From Arion vulgaris (lineage: Eukaryota; Mollusca; Gastropoda; Stylommatophora; Arionidae), in contig CM036759.1 of the NCBI GenBank assembly GCA_020796225.1, positions 66,113,590 to 66,177,589 of the forward strand: DNA of 64,000 bases. The letters run 5' to 3'. The first letter of the stretch is position 1. Each line of letters starts with the position of its first letter. This document shows, piece by piece, positions 12,181-23,574 of this stretch. The position numbers and the translations under genes were made by a program. Below the pieces are notes generated by a model. That model worked only from the letters and a program-made list of their open reading frames with translations. It made no database searches and was not told the origin of the DNA.

Positions 12181-12625
12181 ATTCAAATATTCTATCAATC
12201 CTAACATGCCAGCGAGAGCTGGAAAATGGCTATAGAAAGCAAGTTGAATGCATTTGAAAATAGATGTCTGCGAAACATAATGAATATAAAATGGAACGAA
12301 TTCAGGAGAAGTGATGAAATCAGAGACATGTCTGGTTAAAAACTTGTAAAAACTATTATAAGAAGAAGAAGATGGAGATATGTTGGACATACCTTGAGGA
12401 GAAATGATCAACAAATACCAAAGCAGGCATTGAAGTGGGATGCAGAGGGTTCAAGAAAGAGAGGACGACCTAGGAAGACCCTGAAACGAACTTTGCTAGA
12501 GAGGCAAGAAATATCGGTCTCAGTTCCATGGAGGAGATTGAGCAAGTTGCCCTGGATATGGCGGTATGGAGAAATTGTTTGTAGGCACTATGTAAAGTAA
12601 AACGATACTAGAGGAATTATTATTA
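12181..12625 (+). pseudogene. LINE NL1, 3' end, plus strand
   Basis: Encodes, with stops and frameshifts, the same C-terminus as 11511-11885: a segment around aaatagatgtctgcgaaaca, then LRRNDQQIPKQALKWD, GSRKRGRPRKTLKRTLL, and ends gaggaattattattatc, a repeat tail. It lies opposite in orientation to the copy at 11511, with the SINE-B 3' half between them. Non-functional. Confidence 0.8.
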
Positions 12626-12686
12626 TCATTTCCGCCACGTTAATATGTCATATTTATAAACAAAGAAATTGAGACACGTTTTTGTA

Positions 12687-13617
12687 CAAGCATAATGTTA
12701 TCTAACAAGCATAATGTTATCTAACAAGCAGAATGTTATCTAACAAGCATAATGTTATCTAACAAGCATAATGTTATCTAACAAGCATAATGTTATCTAA
12801 CAAGCGTAATGTTATCTAACAAGCATAATGTTATCTAACAAGCAGAATGTTATCTAACAAGCATAATGTTATCTAACAAGCAGAATGTTATCTAACAAGC
12901 AGAATGTTATCTAACAAGCAGAATGTTATCTAACAAGCAGAATGTTATCTAACAAGCATAATGTTATCTAACAAGCATAATGTTATCTAACAAGCAGAAT
13001 GTTATCTAACAAGCATAATGTTATCTAACAAGCAGAATGTTATCTAACAAGCATAATGTTATCTAACAAGCAGAATGTTATCTAACAAGCATAATGTTAT
13101 CTAACAAGCATAATGTTATCTAACAAGCATAATGTTATCTAACAAGCATAATGTTATCTAACAAGCAGAATGTTATCTAACAAGCATAATGTTATCTAAC
13201 AAGCAGAATGTTATCTAACAAGCATAATGTTATCTAACAAGCAGAATGTTATCTAACAAGCATAATGTTATCTAACAAGCATAATGTTATCTAACAAGCA
13301 GAATGTTATCTAACAAGCATAATGTTATCTAACAAGCATAATGTTATCTAACAAGCATAATGTTATCTAACAAGCATAATGTTATCTAACAAGCATAATG
13401 TTATCTAACAAGCATAATGTTATCTAACAAGCATAATGTTATCTAACAAGCATAATGTTATCTAACAAGCATAATGTTATCTAACAAGCAGAATGTTATC
13501 TAACAAGCATAATGTTATCTAACAAGCATAATGTTATCTAACAAGCATAATGTTATCTAACAAGCATAATGTTATCTAACAAGCGTAATGTTATCTAACA
13601 AGCATAATGTTATCTAT
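12687..13617. repeat. 19-bp satellite
   Basis: About 49 clean copies of caagcataatgttatctaa. Variation is almost confined to one dinucleotide (cataatg, cagaatg or cgtaatg), in irregular order. Confidence 0.97.
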
Positions 13618-13817
13618 GCAGTATCAGAAGACAACATGTTCGATCTATGTTGACTAGTTTCTTCTTCTTCGCTGTCCTCTTAGAAAGCTCTATATCCATC
13701 CCTTGTTAAATGTTATTCCTGCAGAGATGGACTGAGAGATATGGTGTAAAACATAATTTAATGAAGTCAATGCTTCAGTTTTAGAAACCAATATATGTCA
13801 ATATGTATCAGCTAAGT

Positions 13818-14064
13818 AACTTCTTCTGCTTCGTACGCTACATATCGACTACTTGTTAAACTACTCTTTGTAATTTGTATGTGATCTGAACTAAGAGCGA
13901 TTACGTATGTGTCAGTTATACGCCTAAGAGAGACAGGACAAATTCGAATTTTGCCCGCTTTTTTTACTAGGTAGCTTCGTCAGGCCTCTATCTCAGTCGC
14001 ATCTTACGACATCCCTTGTAGGTCACAGTGTTACTATTCTTGCCACTACAACCCACGGTGGTTT
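13818..14064 (-). mobile_element. SINE-A, minus strand
   Basis: Reverse of the family: cttcttctgcttcg tail, catatcgactacttgttaaa, ctaagagcgatta, ttttactaggtagcttc, cttacgacatcccttgtagg and the 5' end acccacggtgg. Moderately diverged. Between the 19-bp array and this element (13618-13817) nothing is recognised except a possible tail fragment at 13662. Confidence 0.8.
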
Positions 14065-14089
14065 TACTTCCAAACGGAGATCAAGAACC

Positions 14090-15327
14090 ATCTATATTAA
14101 CTCATGTTTTCTTGTGATGAAACACGTCTAAGTAACAAGTCCATCATTTAACTCTGTTTTCTGTGATGAAACACGTCATACAAAGTCCATCTATATTAAC
14201 TCATGTTTCTTGTGATGAATCACGTCATAAAAGTCATCTATATACTCATGTTTTTTAGAAACACGTCATAAAGTCCATCTATATTAACTCATGTTTTCTT
14301 GTGATGAAACACGTCATAACAAATCCATCATATTGACTCTGTTTTCTTGTGATGAAACACGTCATAACAAAGTCCATCTATATTGACTCATGTTTTCTTG
14401 TGATGAAACACGTCATAACAAGCCCATCTATATTAACTCATGTTTTCTTGTGATGAAACACGTCATAGCAAAGTCCATCTATATTAACTCATGTTTTCTT
14501 GTGATGAAACACGTCATAACAAAGTCCATCTATATTAACTCATGTTTTCTTGTGATGAAACACGTCATAGCAAAGTCCATCTATATTAACTCATGTTTTC
14601 TTGTGATGAAACACGTCATAACAAAGTCCATCTATATTAACTCATGTTTTCTTGTGATGAAACACGTCATAACAAAGTCCATCTATATTAACTCATGTTT
14701 TCTTGTGATGAAACACGTCATAACAAAGTCCATCTATATTAACTCATGTTTTCTTGTGATGAAACACGTCATAACAAAGTCCATCTATATTAACTCATGT
14801 TTTCTTGTGATGAAACACGTCATAACAAAGTCCATCTATATTAACTCATGTTTTCTTGTGATGAAACACGTCATAACAAAGTCCATCTATATTAACTCAT
14901 GTTTTCTTGTGATGAAACACGTCATAACAAAGTCCATCTATATTAACTCATGTTTTCTTGTGATGAAACACGTCATAACAAAGTCCATCTATATTGACTC
15001 ATGTGGCAGACGTACATATTCTTGTCTGATGAAACACGTCATAAAAGTCCATCTATATTAACTCATGGTTTTAGAAATATTAGATAAAGTCATCATCATA
15101 ATCATCATCAGTCATCATCCATCTATATTGACTCATGTTTTCTTGTGATGAAACACGTCATAACAAAGTCCATCTATATTAACTCATGTTTTGTTTTGAT
15201 GAAACACGTCATAACAAAGTCCATCTATATTAACTCATGTTTTCTTGTGATGAAACACGTCATAACAAAGTCCATCTATATTAACTCATGTTTTCTTGTG
15301 ATGAAACACGTCATAACAAAGTACTGA
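14090..15327. repeat. 51-bp satellite
   Basis: About 24 copies of a unit containing gatgaaacacgtcataacaa and catctatattaactcatg. Clean from 14380, noisy before. A unit of 51 bp is 17 codons, so it yields long open frames that are not genes. Two copies (15004-15030, 15062-15125) are replaced by sequence resembling the array's own 3' flank. Confidence 0.95.
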
Positions 15328-15470
15328 AGTTCTATCAAGTACAAAACAATATACAGCACGTTTCGACCAAAAGGTCTTTATCAAGCAAAGGATACAAAAG
15401 AAGCGACAAAATTCAAACTTCATGTACGGCAGACGTAACATATTTTGTCTGACAATAAATCAATAAATGC
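15328..15470 (-). mobile_element. Penelope-like terminal fragment (possible)
   Basis: Shares about 90 bp with 29405-29550: a block around caatatacagcacgtttcg, accaaaaggtctttatcaag and gaagcgacaaaatt. On the minus strand it reads ttgataaagaccttttggtc followed by gaaacg, which resembles the hammerhead-ribozyme core I associate with Penelope-like retroelements. No coding sequence is attached. Confidence 0.45.
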
Positions 15471-15504
15471 TCTAACAGGAAATAAGAAATATATATATGT
15501 ATAC

Positions 15505-15506
15505 AG

Positions 15507-15539
<33 letters not shown>

Positions 15540-15695
15540 CCATGATCATCAAATAGTTTGTCCGGAGTAGAACGTCGCTACCTTACAATCCTTCGAATTT
15601 CTCTCTCCATAGGCCAGATGTCCTCCCTATGCTCAAACCATCAGTTACATCCTGAATCCATCTTCTCCGTGGTCTTCCTCTTCTATATACTACAA
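15505..15695 (-). pseudogene. LINE NL3, 3' end with (GAT)n tail
   Basis: The minus strand encodes YRRGRPRRRWIQDVTDGLS and SGLWREKFEGL, a LINE C-terminal segment, followed by a 3' UTR and a CAT/GAT microsatellite tail at 15507-15540. A second copy, with the same reading and tail, is at 47133-47315. Heavily 5'-truncated. Confidence 0.75.
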
Positions 15696-15742
15696 ATGTA
15701 AATACTAAGTCTAAACTAATTAACAATATGATGGATAGTTGC

Positions 15743-16152
15743 ATCTTCTTCTTCTTCAAACGCTCCATATCGACCACTTGTTAAACCACTCTTTGTGATG
15801 TGTATATGATATGAGCCTAAGAACGATTGTACGTTGTACCAGTTATACGCCTACAAGTATTGATTGATTGATTGATTGATAAGACAATCATCAATGCACT
15901 TTGGTGAGTTACCATATGTACTCTGATTTCTTTCTTACACAGGACGATCTAAGAGGAATTGCTGGAACTTCATAGCACCAGCGAGGGTCCTGATGCAATT
16001 TAGAAGATGGGAAATCCGATGTCCGTGACGTTTTTTTTATTTACTAGGGTAGCTTCCTAAGCCCTACCTTAGTCTTCTCTTACGACATACCTTGTAGAAC
16101 GCAGTGTTACTATTATGTGCTCCCCTGGCGAGCTCCGTCAACACACGGGCGG
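15743..16152 (-). mobile_element. SINE-A, minus strand, split by SINE-B
   Basis: Tail cttcttcttcttcaaacgct, body to gcctacaagta at 15858, then a gap filled by SINE-B sequence, resuming at aaatccgatgtccgtgacg near 16012 and ending caacacacgggcgg. About seven bases of the SINE-A consensus are missing at the junction. Confidence 0.85.
15858..16011 (-). mobile_element. SINE-B 3' fragment nested in SINE-A
   Basis: Begins with a (TTGA)n tail (ttgattgattgattgattga), then cactttggtgagttacc, ttctttcttacaca and ccagcgagggtcctgatgc, which are the reverse of the SINE-B 3' half. 5'-truncated. This places SINE-B activity after this SINE-A insertion. Confidence 0.75.
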
Positions 16153-16500
16153 ACACATGGAATCTGAGATGCCTCTTCTCTGATGCCCCCTTTTCTCACC
16201 CTTACTTATAAGATTAAGTGAAACATGCTTCTGTTTATTGATGTTAACTTTGTGTCTTTCGTGTGACGGAACAAGCGGGGAAAGAGTTTAACAAAAAAAA
16301 GATAGACACTGAAACAGGAACTAACCCATTCAAGAATGGTTCATATTGTATTTTAAACGGTTTGAGAATAGACGATATGGAAATAGGTTAACAAAACACA
16401 AGGAAATGGAACAGTCATTTTGGGAACACCTGCGGCCCTTATTGTTTCTTTGCTTGGAAAATATCAGAGTCTCTGTTCGTTCTGTGAGGAGAATGGAGCA
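16153..16500. other. No recognised feature
   Basis: Non-repetitive sequence between the SINE-A copy and the GT-rich minisatellite. I see no gene, repeat family or conserved frame in it. Confidence 0.5.
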
Positions 16501-17120
16501 TTGGGGTTAATGTGAAGTGTGGGTAAACATTACGGAGGATGAGATCAGGTAGTGGTGGAGGGGGTGGAAAAGGATGTGGGTTGTTGATAGTCGAGGGGTG
16601 GTATTTGTGACGGTAGAAGAAGGATAAATTGATTGGGAGAAAGGTGAGGTGGTGGTGTTGGTAGGTCAGATGAGATGGTGGTGGTGTTTGTAAGGATGGT
16701 GGTGTTTGTAGGTGTGGTGGGGATGATGTTTGTAGGTGAAGTGATGGTGGGGTTTGTAGGGTTGGTGGTGTTTGGGTGGTATAGGTGTATTGATAGTGGA
16801 GGAGGCGTTGGGTGTAGTAAATCTGGTGGTTTTGTAGGGATTGGTATTTATCGGTTGGTGGTGTTTGTAGAGTTGGTGGTGTTTGTAGAGTTGGTGGTGT
16901 TTGTAGGGTTGGTGGTATTTCTAGGGTTGGTTGTGTTTGTAGGGTTGGTTGTGTTTGTAGGGTTGGTTGTGTTTGTAGGGTTGGTTGTGTTTGGGTGGGA
17001 TCATGGTTTTATTAGTTTAGAAGGCGGTGGTATAATCTGGGGTGTTTGTAGGATGGTGGTGTTTGGGTGAGATAGTGGTGTTCATAGTAAAGGGGCGTTG
17101 ATGGTGGTAATTTCGTTGGT
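16501..17120. repeat. GT-rich minisatellite
   Basis: Irregular repeats of about 18-27 bp built on gtttgtagggttggtggt, most regular at 16855-16995. Strong strand asymmetry (G and T on plus), so G-quadruplex-like structure is possible. The plus-strand valine-rich frame is a by-product. Confidence 0.85.
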
Positions 17121-17149
17121 GTTTTAATTATGTAGATGCAATTTTCCTT

Positions 17150-17227
17150 GGCAACATATGGTTTGTGAGATACGGAACACTGTCAAAGCGACGGAGAAGA
17201 TCATTAATGATTTTGAATGCAAATGCT
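17150..17227 (+). pseudogene. LINE NL2, segment upstream of the internal array
   Basis: gatcattaatgattttgaat then gcaaatgctccagaagag encodes IINDFECKCSRRV, the start of the LINE motif F-x-C-Y-R-R-M/V-L. The same flank occurs reversed at 48100-48142, showing that the array at 17228 sits inside a LINE coding region. Confidence 0.7.
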
Positions 17228-20083
17228 CCAGAAGAGTACCTAGAATATCATAGACAGAGACAAGAACAAATGTTACAGAAGAGTACCTAGAATATCATTG
17301 ACAGAGACAAGAACAAATGCTACAGAAGAGTACCTAGAATATCATAGACAGAGACAAGAACAAATGTTACAGAAGAGTACCTAGAATATCATTGACAGAG
17401 ACAAGAACAAATGTTACAGAAGAGTACCTAGAATATCATGGACAGAGACAAGAACAAATGTTACAGAAGAGTACCTAGAATATCATGGACAGAGACAAGA
17501 ACAAATGTTACAGAAGAGTACCTAGAATATCATGGACAGAGACAAGAACAAATGTTACAGAAGAGTACCTAGAATATCATGGACAGAGACAAGAACAAAT
17601 GTTACAGAAGAGTACCTAGAATATCATGGACAGAGACAAGAACAAATGTTACAGAAGAGTACCTAGAATATCATGGACAGAGACAAGAACAAATGCTACA
17701 GAAGAGTACCTAGAATATCATGGACAGAGACAAGAACATATGCTACAGAAGAGTACCTAGAATATCATGGACAGAGACAAGAGCAAATGTTACAGAAGAG
17801 TACCTAGAATATCATGGACAGAGACAAGAACAAATGTTACAGAAGAGTACCTAGAATATCATGGACAGAAACAAGAACATATGTTACAGAAGAGTACCTA
17901 GAATATCATGGACAGAGACAAGAACATATGTTACAGAAGAGTACCTAGAATATCATGGACAGAGACAAGAACAAATGTTACAGAAGAGTACCTAGAATAT
18001 CATGGACAGAGACAAGAACATATGTTACAGAAGAGTACCTAGAATATCATGGGCAGAGACAAGAACAAATGTTACAGAAGAGTACCTAGAATATCATGGA
18101 CAGAGACAAGAACATATGTTACAGAAGAGTACCTAGAATATCATTGACATAGACAAGAACAAATGTTACAGAAGAGTACCTAGAATATCATGGACAGAGA
18201 CAAGAACAAATGTTACAGAAGAGTACATAGAATATCATGGACAGAGACAAGAACATATGTTACAGAAGAGTACCTAGAATATTATGGACAGAGACAAGAA
18301 CAAATGTTACAGAAGAGTACCTAGACTATCATGGACAGAGACAAGAACAAATGTTACAGAAGAGTACCTAGAATATCATGGACAGAGACAAGAACATATG
18401 TTACAGAAGAGTACCTTGAATATCATGGACAGAGACAAGAACAAATGTTACAGAAGAGTACCTAGAATATCATGGACAGAGACAAGAACAAATGTTACAG
18501 AAGAGTACCTAGAATATCATGGACAGAGACAAGAACATATGTTACAGAAGAGTACCTAGAATATCATGAACAGAGACAAGAACATATGTTACAGAAGAGT
18601 AGATAGAATATCATGGACAGAGACAAGAACATATGTTACAGAAGAGTACCTAGAATATCATTGACAGAGACAAGAACAAATGTTACAGAAGAGTACCTAG
18701 AACATCATAGACAGAGACAAGAACAAATGTTACAGAAGAGTACCTAGAATATCATGGACAGAGACAAGAACAAATGTTACAGAAGAGTACCTAGAATATC
18801 ATGGACAGAGACAAGAACAAATGTTACAGAAGAGTACCTAGAATATCATTGACAGAGACAAGAACAAATGTTACAGAAGAGTACCTAGAATATCATAGAC
18901 AGAGACAAGAACAAATGTTACAGAAGAGTACCTAGAATATCATGGACAGAGACAAGAACAAATGCTCCAGAAGAGTACCTAGAATATCATGGACAGAGAC
19001 AAGAACATATGTTACAGAAGAGTACTTAGAATATCATAGACAGAGACAAGAACAAATGTTACAGAAGAGTACCTAGAATATCATGGACAGAGACAAGAAC
19101 AAATGTTACAGAAGAGTACCTAGAATATCATGGACAGAGACAAGAACAAATGCTACAGAAGAATACCTAGAATATCATGGACAGAGACAAGAACAAATGT
19201 TACAGAAGAGTACCTAGAATATCATGGACAGAGACAAGAACAAATGTTACAGAAGAGTACCTAGAATATCATAGACAGAGACAAGAACATATGTTACAGA
19301 AGAGTACCTAGAATATCATGGACAGAGACAAGAACATATGTTACAGAAGAGTACCTAGAATATTATGGACAGAGACAAGAACAAATGTTACAGAAGAGTA
19401 CCTAGAATATCATGAACAGAGACAAGAACAAATGTTACAGAAGAGTACCTAGAATATCATGGACAGAGACAAGAACAAATGCTACAGAAGAGTACCTAGA
19501 ATATCATGCACAGAGACAAGAACAAATGTTACAGAAGAGTACCTAGAATATCATGGACAGAGACAAGAACAAATGCTCCAGAAGAGTACCTAGAATATCA
19601 TGGACAGAGTCAAGAACATATGTTACAGAAGAGTACCTAGAATATCATGGACAGAGACAAGAACAAATGTTACAGAAGAGTACCTAGAATATCATTGACA
19701 GAGACAAGAACATATGTTACAGAAGAGTACCTAGAATATCATTGACAGAGACAAGAACAAATGTTACAGAAGAGTACCTAGAATATCATGGACAGAGACA
19801 AGAACAAATGTTACAGAAGAGTACCTAGAATATCATGGACAGAGACAAGAACATATGTTACAGAAGAGTACCTAGAATATCATTGACAGAGACAAGAACA
19901 AATGTTATAGAAGAGTACCTAGAATATCATGGACAGAGACAAGAACAAATGTTACAGAAGAGTACCTAGAATATCATGGACAGAGACAAGAACAAATGTT
20001 ACAGAAGAGTACCTAGAATATCATGGACAGAGACAAGAACAAATGTTACAGAAGAGTACCTAGACTATCATGGACAGAGACAA
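17228..20083. repeat. 47-bp array inside LINE NL2 coding sequence
   Basis: About 61 copies of a 47-bp unit containing gacagagacaagaacaaatg and acagaagagtacctagaata. In one frame a unit reads YRRVPRISWTETRTN, the conserved LINE motif at this position. Because 47 is not a multiple of three, successive units shift frame. The array is flanked on both sides by the matching LINE sequence. A four-copy version occurs in the NL2 copy at 47940-48122. Confidence 0.92.
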
Positions 20084-20400
20084 AAAAACAACTGCTTATG
20101 TTTTGTAATAGCTTGATATGAAAGAGAATTGGCTATTAAAGAACATAACATCAAAGAAAATTAAATATTGTGGACACATCAAACGAAATGAGTGCCTAGA
20201 GAAGAAAATTGTGGACGGAATGGTGCCTAGAAGAAGAAGAGGGAAGACCTAGAAGACGATGGGTGGAAGATGTCAGTAACGATCTGAGAATGACTGCTGC
20301 TGACATTTTGTCAACTTGCACAGAACAGAGCGTTTTTCAGGACTGTTGTTATGGGAGCTAGCTTCCGGAAGGGACAAACTTCTTAACGATGATGACGATG
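20084..20400 (+). pseudogene. LINE NL2, segment downstream of the internal array, 3' end
   Basis: Continues the LINE C-terminus after the array: caacagcttgatat-like link (here taatagcttgatatgaaaga), then KYCGHIKRNE, a GKT..RRWVEDVSNDLR segment and MTAADI, ending with a GATGATGACGATG tail. The copies at 38735 (plus) and 47357-48142 (minus) confirm the 3' end. Frameshifts are present; not functional. Confidence 0.8.
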
Positions 20401-20494
20401 TGATGGTTTCATTAACGTTGATGGTTGTGCTTAAAGTGAAGTAGGTGGACATGGTGTAATAAGATGAGTTTGTGAGTTTGTGGATAAGAAGTGG

Positions 20495-21885
20495 TTATGG
20501 TGATGATAGTGATGATGACGATGGTGATGATGATAACGATGGTGATGAAAGTGTTATGATGATGGTGGTGGTGATGATAACGATGGTGATGAAAGTGGTT
20601 ATGATGATGGTAGTGATGATAACGATGGTGATGAAAGTAGTTATGATGACGATGGTGGTGATGATGATAACGATGGTGATTATGATGACGATGGTGATGA
20701 AAGCAGCTATGATGATGGTGGTGGTGATAATGATGACGATGGGGATGATGATAACGATGGTGATGAAAGTAGTTATGATGATGATGGTGGTGATGATGAT
20801 AACGATGGTGATGAAAGTAGTTATGATGATGATGGTGGTGATGATGATAACGATGGTGATGAAAGTAGTTATGATGACGATGGTGGTGATGATAACGATG
20901 GTGATGAAAGTGGTTATGATGATGATGGTGGTGATGATGATAACGATGGTGATGAAAGTAGTTATGATGACGATGGTGATGAAAGCAGCTATGATGATGG
21001 TGGTGGTGATAATGATGACGATGGGGATGATGATAACGATGGTGATGAAAGTAGTTATGATGATGATGGTGGTGATGATGATAACGATGGTGATGAAAGT
21101 AGTTATGATGACGATGGGGATGATGATAACGATGGTGATGAAAGTAGTTATGATGACGATGGTGGTGATGATAACGATGGTGATGAAAGTGGTTATGATG
21201 ATGATGGTGGTGATGATGATAACGATGGTGATGAAAGTAGTTATGATGACGATGGTGATGAAAGTGTCAAGATGATGGTGGTGGTGATGATAACGATGGT
21301 GATGAAAATGTTAAGATGATGGTGGTGGTGATGATAACGATGGTGATGAAAGTGGTTATGATGATGGTGGTGGTGATGATGACGATGGTGATGGTGATAA
21401 CGATGGTGATCATGATGACAATGGTGATGAAAGCAGCTATGATGATGATGGTGGTGATAATAATGACGATGGTGATGATGATGATAACGATGGTAATGAT
21501 GATAACGATGGTGATGAAAGTTATTATGATGATGGTGGTGATAATAATGACGATGGTAATGATGATAACGATGGTAATGATGATAACGATGGTAATGATG
21601 ATAACGATGGTAATGATGATAACAATGGTAATGATGATAACGATGGTGATGAAAGTTATTATGATGATGGTGGTGATAATAATGACGATGGTAATGATGA
21701 TAACGATGGTAATGATGATAACGATGGTAATGATGATAACGATGGTAGTGATGATAACGATGGTAATGAAAGTTATTATGATAATGGTGGTGGTGATGAT
21801 AACGATGGTGATGAAAGTAGTTATGATGACGATGGTGGTGATGATGATAACGATGGTGATTATGATAACGATGGTGATGTTGAGA
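20495..21885. repeat. GAT-rich array
   Basis: About 1.4 kb of gatgatgataacgatggtga-type repeats, with longer sub-repeats of roughly 30-60 bp built on gatgaaagtagttatgatga. Both strands give methionine/valine or isoleucine/threonine frames of more than 200 codons that are not genes. It begins about 100 bp after the (GAT)n tail of NL2. Confidence 0.93.
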
Positions 21886-22169
21886 AATATGTATATCACA
21901 AAATCACTGATCACACAACAACATATCACACAAAACAAATCAACACAGTTAAACAGAGGCGTATCCAAACTTGCCAGAACCGTCAAATCATTGTTCTAAA
22001 CCACAAATAAAAGAAAGAACAAAGGGAACACCGATACGCTTCATTGACTACGGCTTTATTCCCCCCAAACCCGTCACTTTGATCACACATGTGAAATCAA
22101 TACATGCTTATCTGAGCCTGTGTGAAATGTTGAGGTCAGAACAGAGATAACTCAATATCTAGATGGGTG
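21886..22169. other. No recognised feature
   Basis: Short non-repetitive stretch between the GAT array and LINE NL5. A gene or known repeat is not evident. Confidence 0.5.
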
Positions 22170-22965
22170 TCAGGAGAAATGGGTCTTGCTTTCCTTTTGT
22201 CCTTTTCTCGAACCATGTTTTACCTCACAGCGTCGGGATAAGAAGAGATTTCTGGAACGAGCCCTTGTGTGCGCTTTATTAATAGTGTCTTTCGTTCCCT
22301 CTGTTATCTCTGACGTCCACATATTGCATGGCTTGCCTGTTTTGTTTGAATTCACTGTATCGGAGTAACATTGTTCTAAGAGGCGTACTGTCTGTTGGTA
22401 ATCTGCTTATGTGTGCCTGAACCATTTAATGTGTAGTTTCTTGATGACGTTAAGTATTGATGTTACACCCACATTGTCTTGATGTCTTCATTTCCAAACC
22501 CAGTTTGTTGATACTATATAGACACTTCATCTATGTAGGCATTCTATGTAGACACTTCATCTCTGTCGTCACTAGTTTTCTTCTATCATTTGTTATCAGC
22601 GTCTATGTTTTGCACTGATAGCATAATGTTGGGAGAAAGATTGTGTTGAACAATGCTCTTCTTGTGTTCATGGTGACATGTTTGCAAGTTAATATTGGCT
22701 CCATTTGTCATATCCTTTGATTTGCTTTGTTGCATCTATGTTGGATTTCATTAGTTATCCTTTCATTTGCGGAAAAAAGTTCTCCCTAGGTATGTAAGGT
22801 TTTTGACTTGTTTTAATGGGCGATTGTCGGTGGAGATATTGGTAGTGTTTTCCTCTCTAGCGAATGTCATAACTTTGGTTTTGTCGATGTTTATTCTCGT
22901 ATTGTATTCATTGTATATTAACTGCATGTCTGTTAACTGAAGAAATGGGTGTTGGGAGAAAAAAA
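22170..22965 (-). pseudogene. LINE NL5 (RTE-like), reverse transcriptase C-terminal region
   Basis: The minus strand, from 22965 down, reads INIDKTKVMTFAREE, LKQVKNLTYLGRT, then fragments of the thumb and connection region, DDRDEVST-type sequence, and finally KQASHAICG, with RARSRNLFLSRR at the end (22300-22230). The order fits the palm-to-C-terminus part of a LINE ORF2. Stops and frameshifts are abundant. The short stretch around 22640-22590 is homologous to the 94-bp satellite unit at 57935-59040. Confidence 0.8.
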
Positions 22966-22971
22966 AACAAT

Positions 22972-23572
22972 TACAGTTAACTCAGCTTCAGTTCTTCGTA
23001 TGGTTAACTCAGCTTCAGTTCTTCATAAGGTTAACTCAGCTTCAGTCCTTCGTATGGTTAACTCAGCTTCAGTTCTTCGTAAGGTTAACTCAGCTTCAGT
23101 TCTTCGTAAGGTTAACTCAGCTTCAGTTCTTCATATGGTTAACTCAGCTTCAGTTCTTCGTAAGGTTAACTCAGCTTCAGTTCTTCGTAAGGTCAACTCA
23201 GATTCAATTCTTCATAAGGTTAACTCAGCCTCAGTTCTTCGTAAGGTTAACTCAGCTTCAGTTCTTCGTAAGATTAATTCAGCTTCAGTTCTTCGTAAGG
23301 TTAACTCAGCTTCAGTTCTTCTAGGGTTAACTCAGCTTCAGTTCTTCGTAGGTTAACTCAGCTTCAGTTCTTGAAGTTAACTCAGCTTCAGTTCTTCGTA
23401 AGGTTAACTCAGCTTCAGTTCTTCGTAAGGTTAACTCAGCTTCAGTTCTTAGTAGGTTAACTCAGCTTCAGTTCTTCGTAAGGTTAACTCAGCTTCAGTT
23501 CTTCGTAAGGTTAACTCAGCTTCAGTTCTTCGTAAGATTAACTCAGCTTCAGTTCTTCGTAAGGGCTCTCTG
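22972..23572. repeat. 27-bp satellite
   Basis: About 22 copies of gttaactcagcttcagttct plus tcgtaag. The middle (23320-23460) has short deletions. 27 bp is nine codons, giving an open frame that I do not regard as a gene. Confidence 0.95.
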
Positions 23573-23574
23573 TG

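Noticed and set aside
15006..15045. gtctgatgaaacacgtc as a hammerhead core (CTGATGA..GAAAC)
   Set aside because: It arises at a junction between flank-like sequence and a satellite unit; no stem II separates the two core parts.
14390..15327. Possible CRISPR-like array because of regular repeats
   Set aside because: Units are contiguous identical tandem copies with no unique spacers, in an animal-type genomic context.
20472..21999. Methionine/valine-rich and isoleucine/threonine-rich frames on both strands
   Set aside because: Translations of GAT-type simple repeats; both strands open equally.
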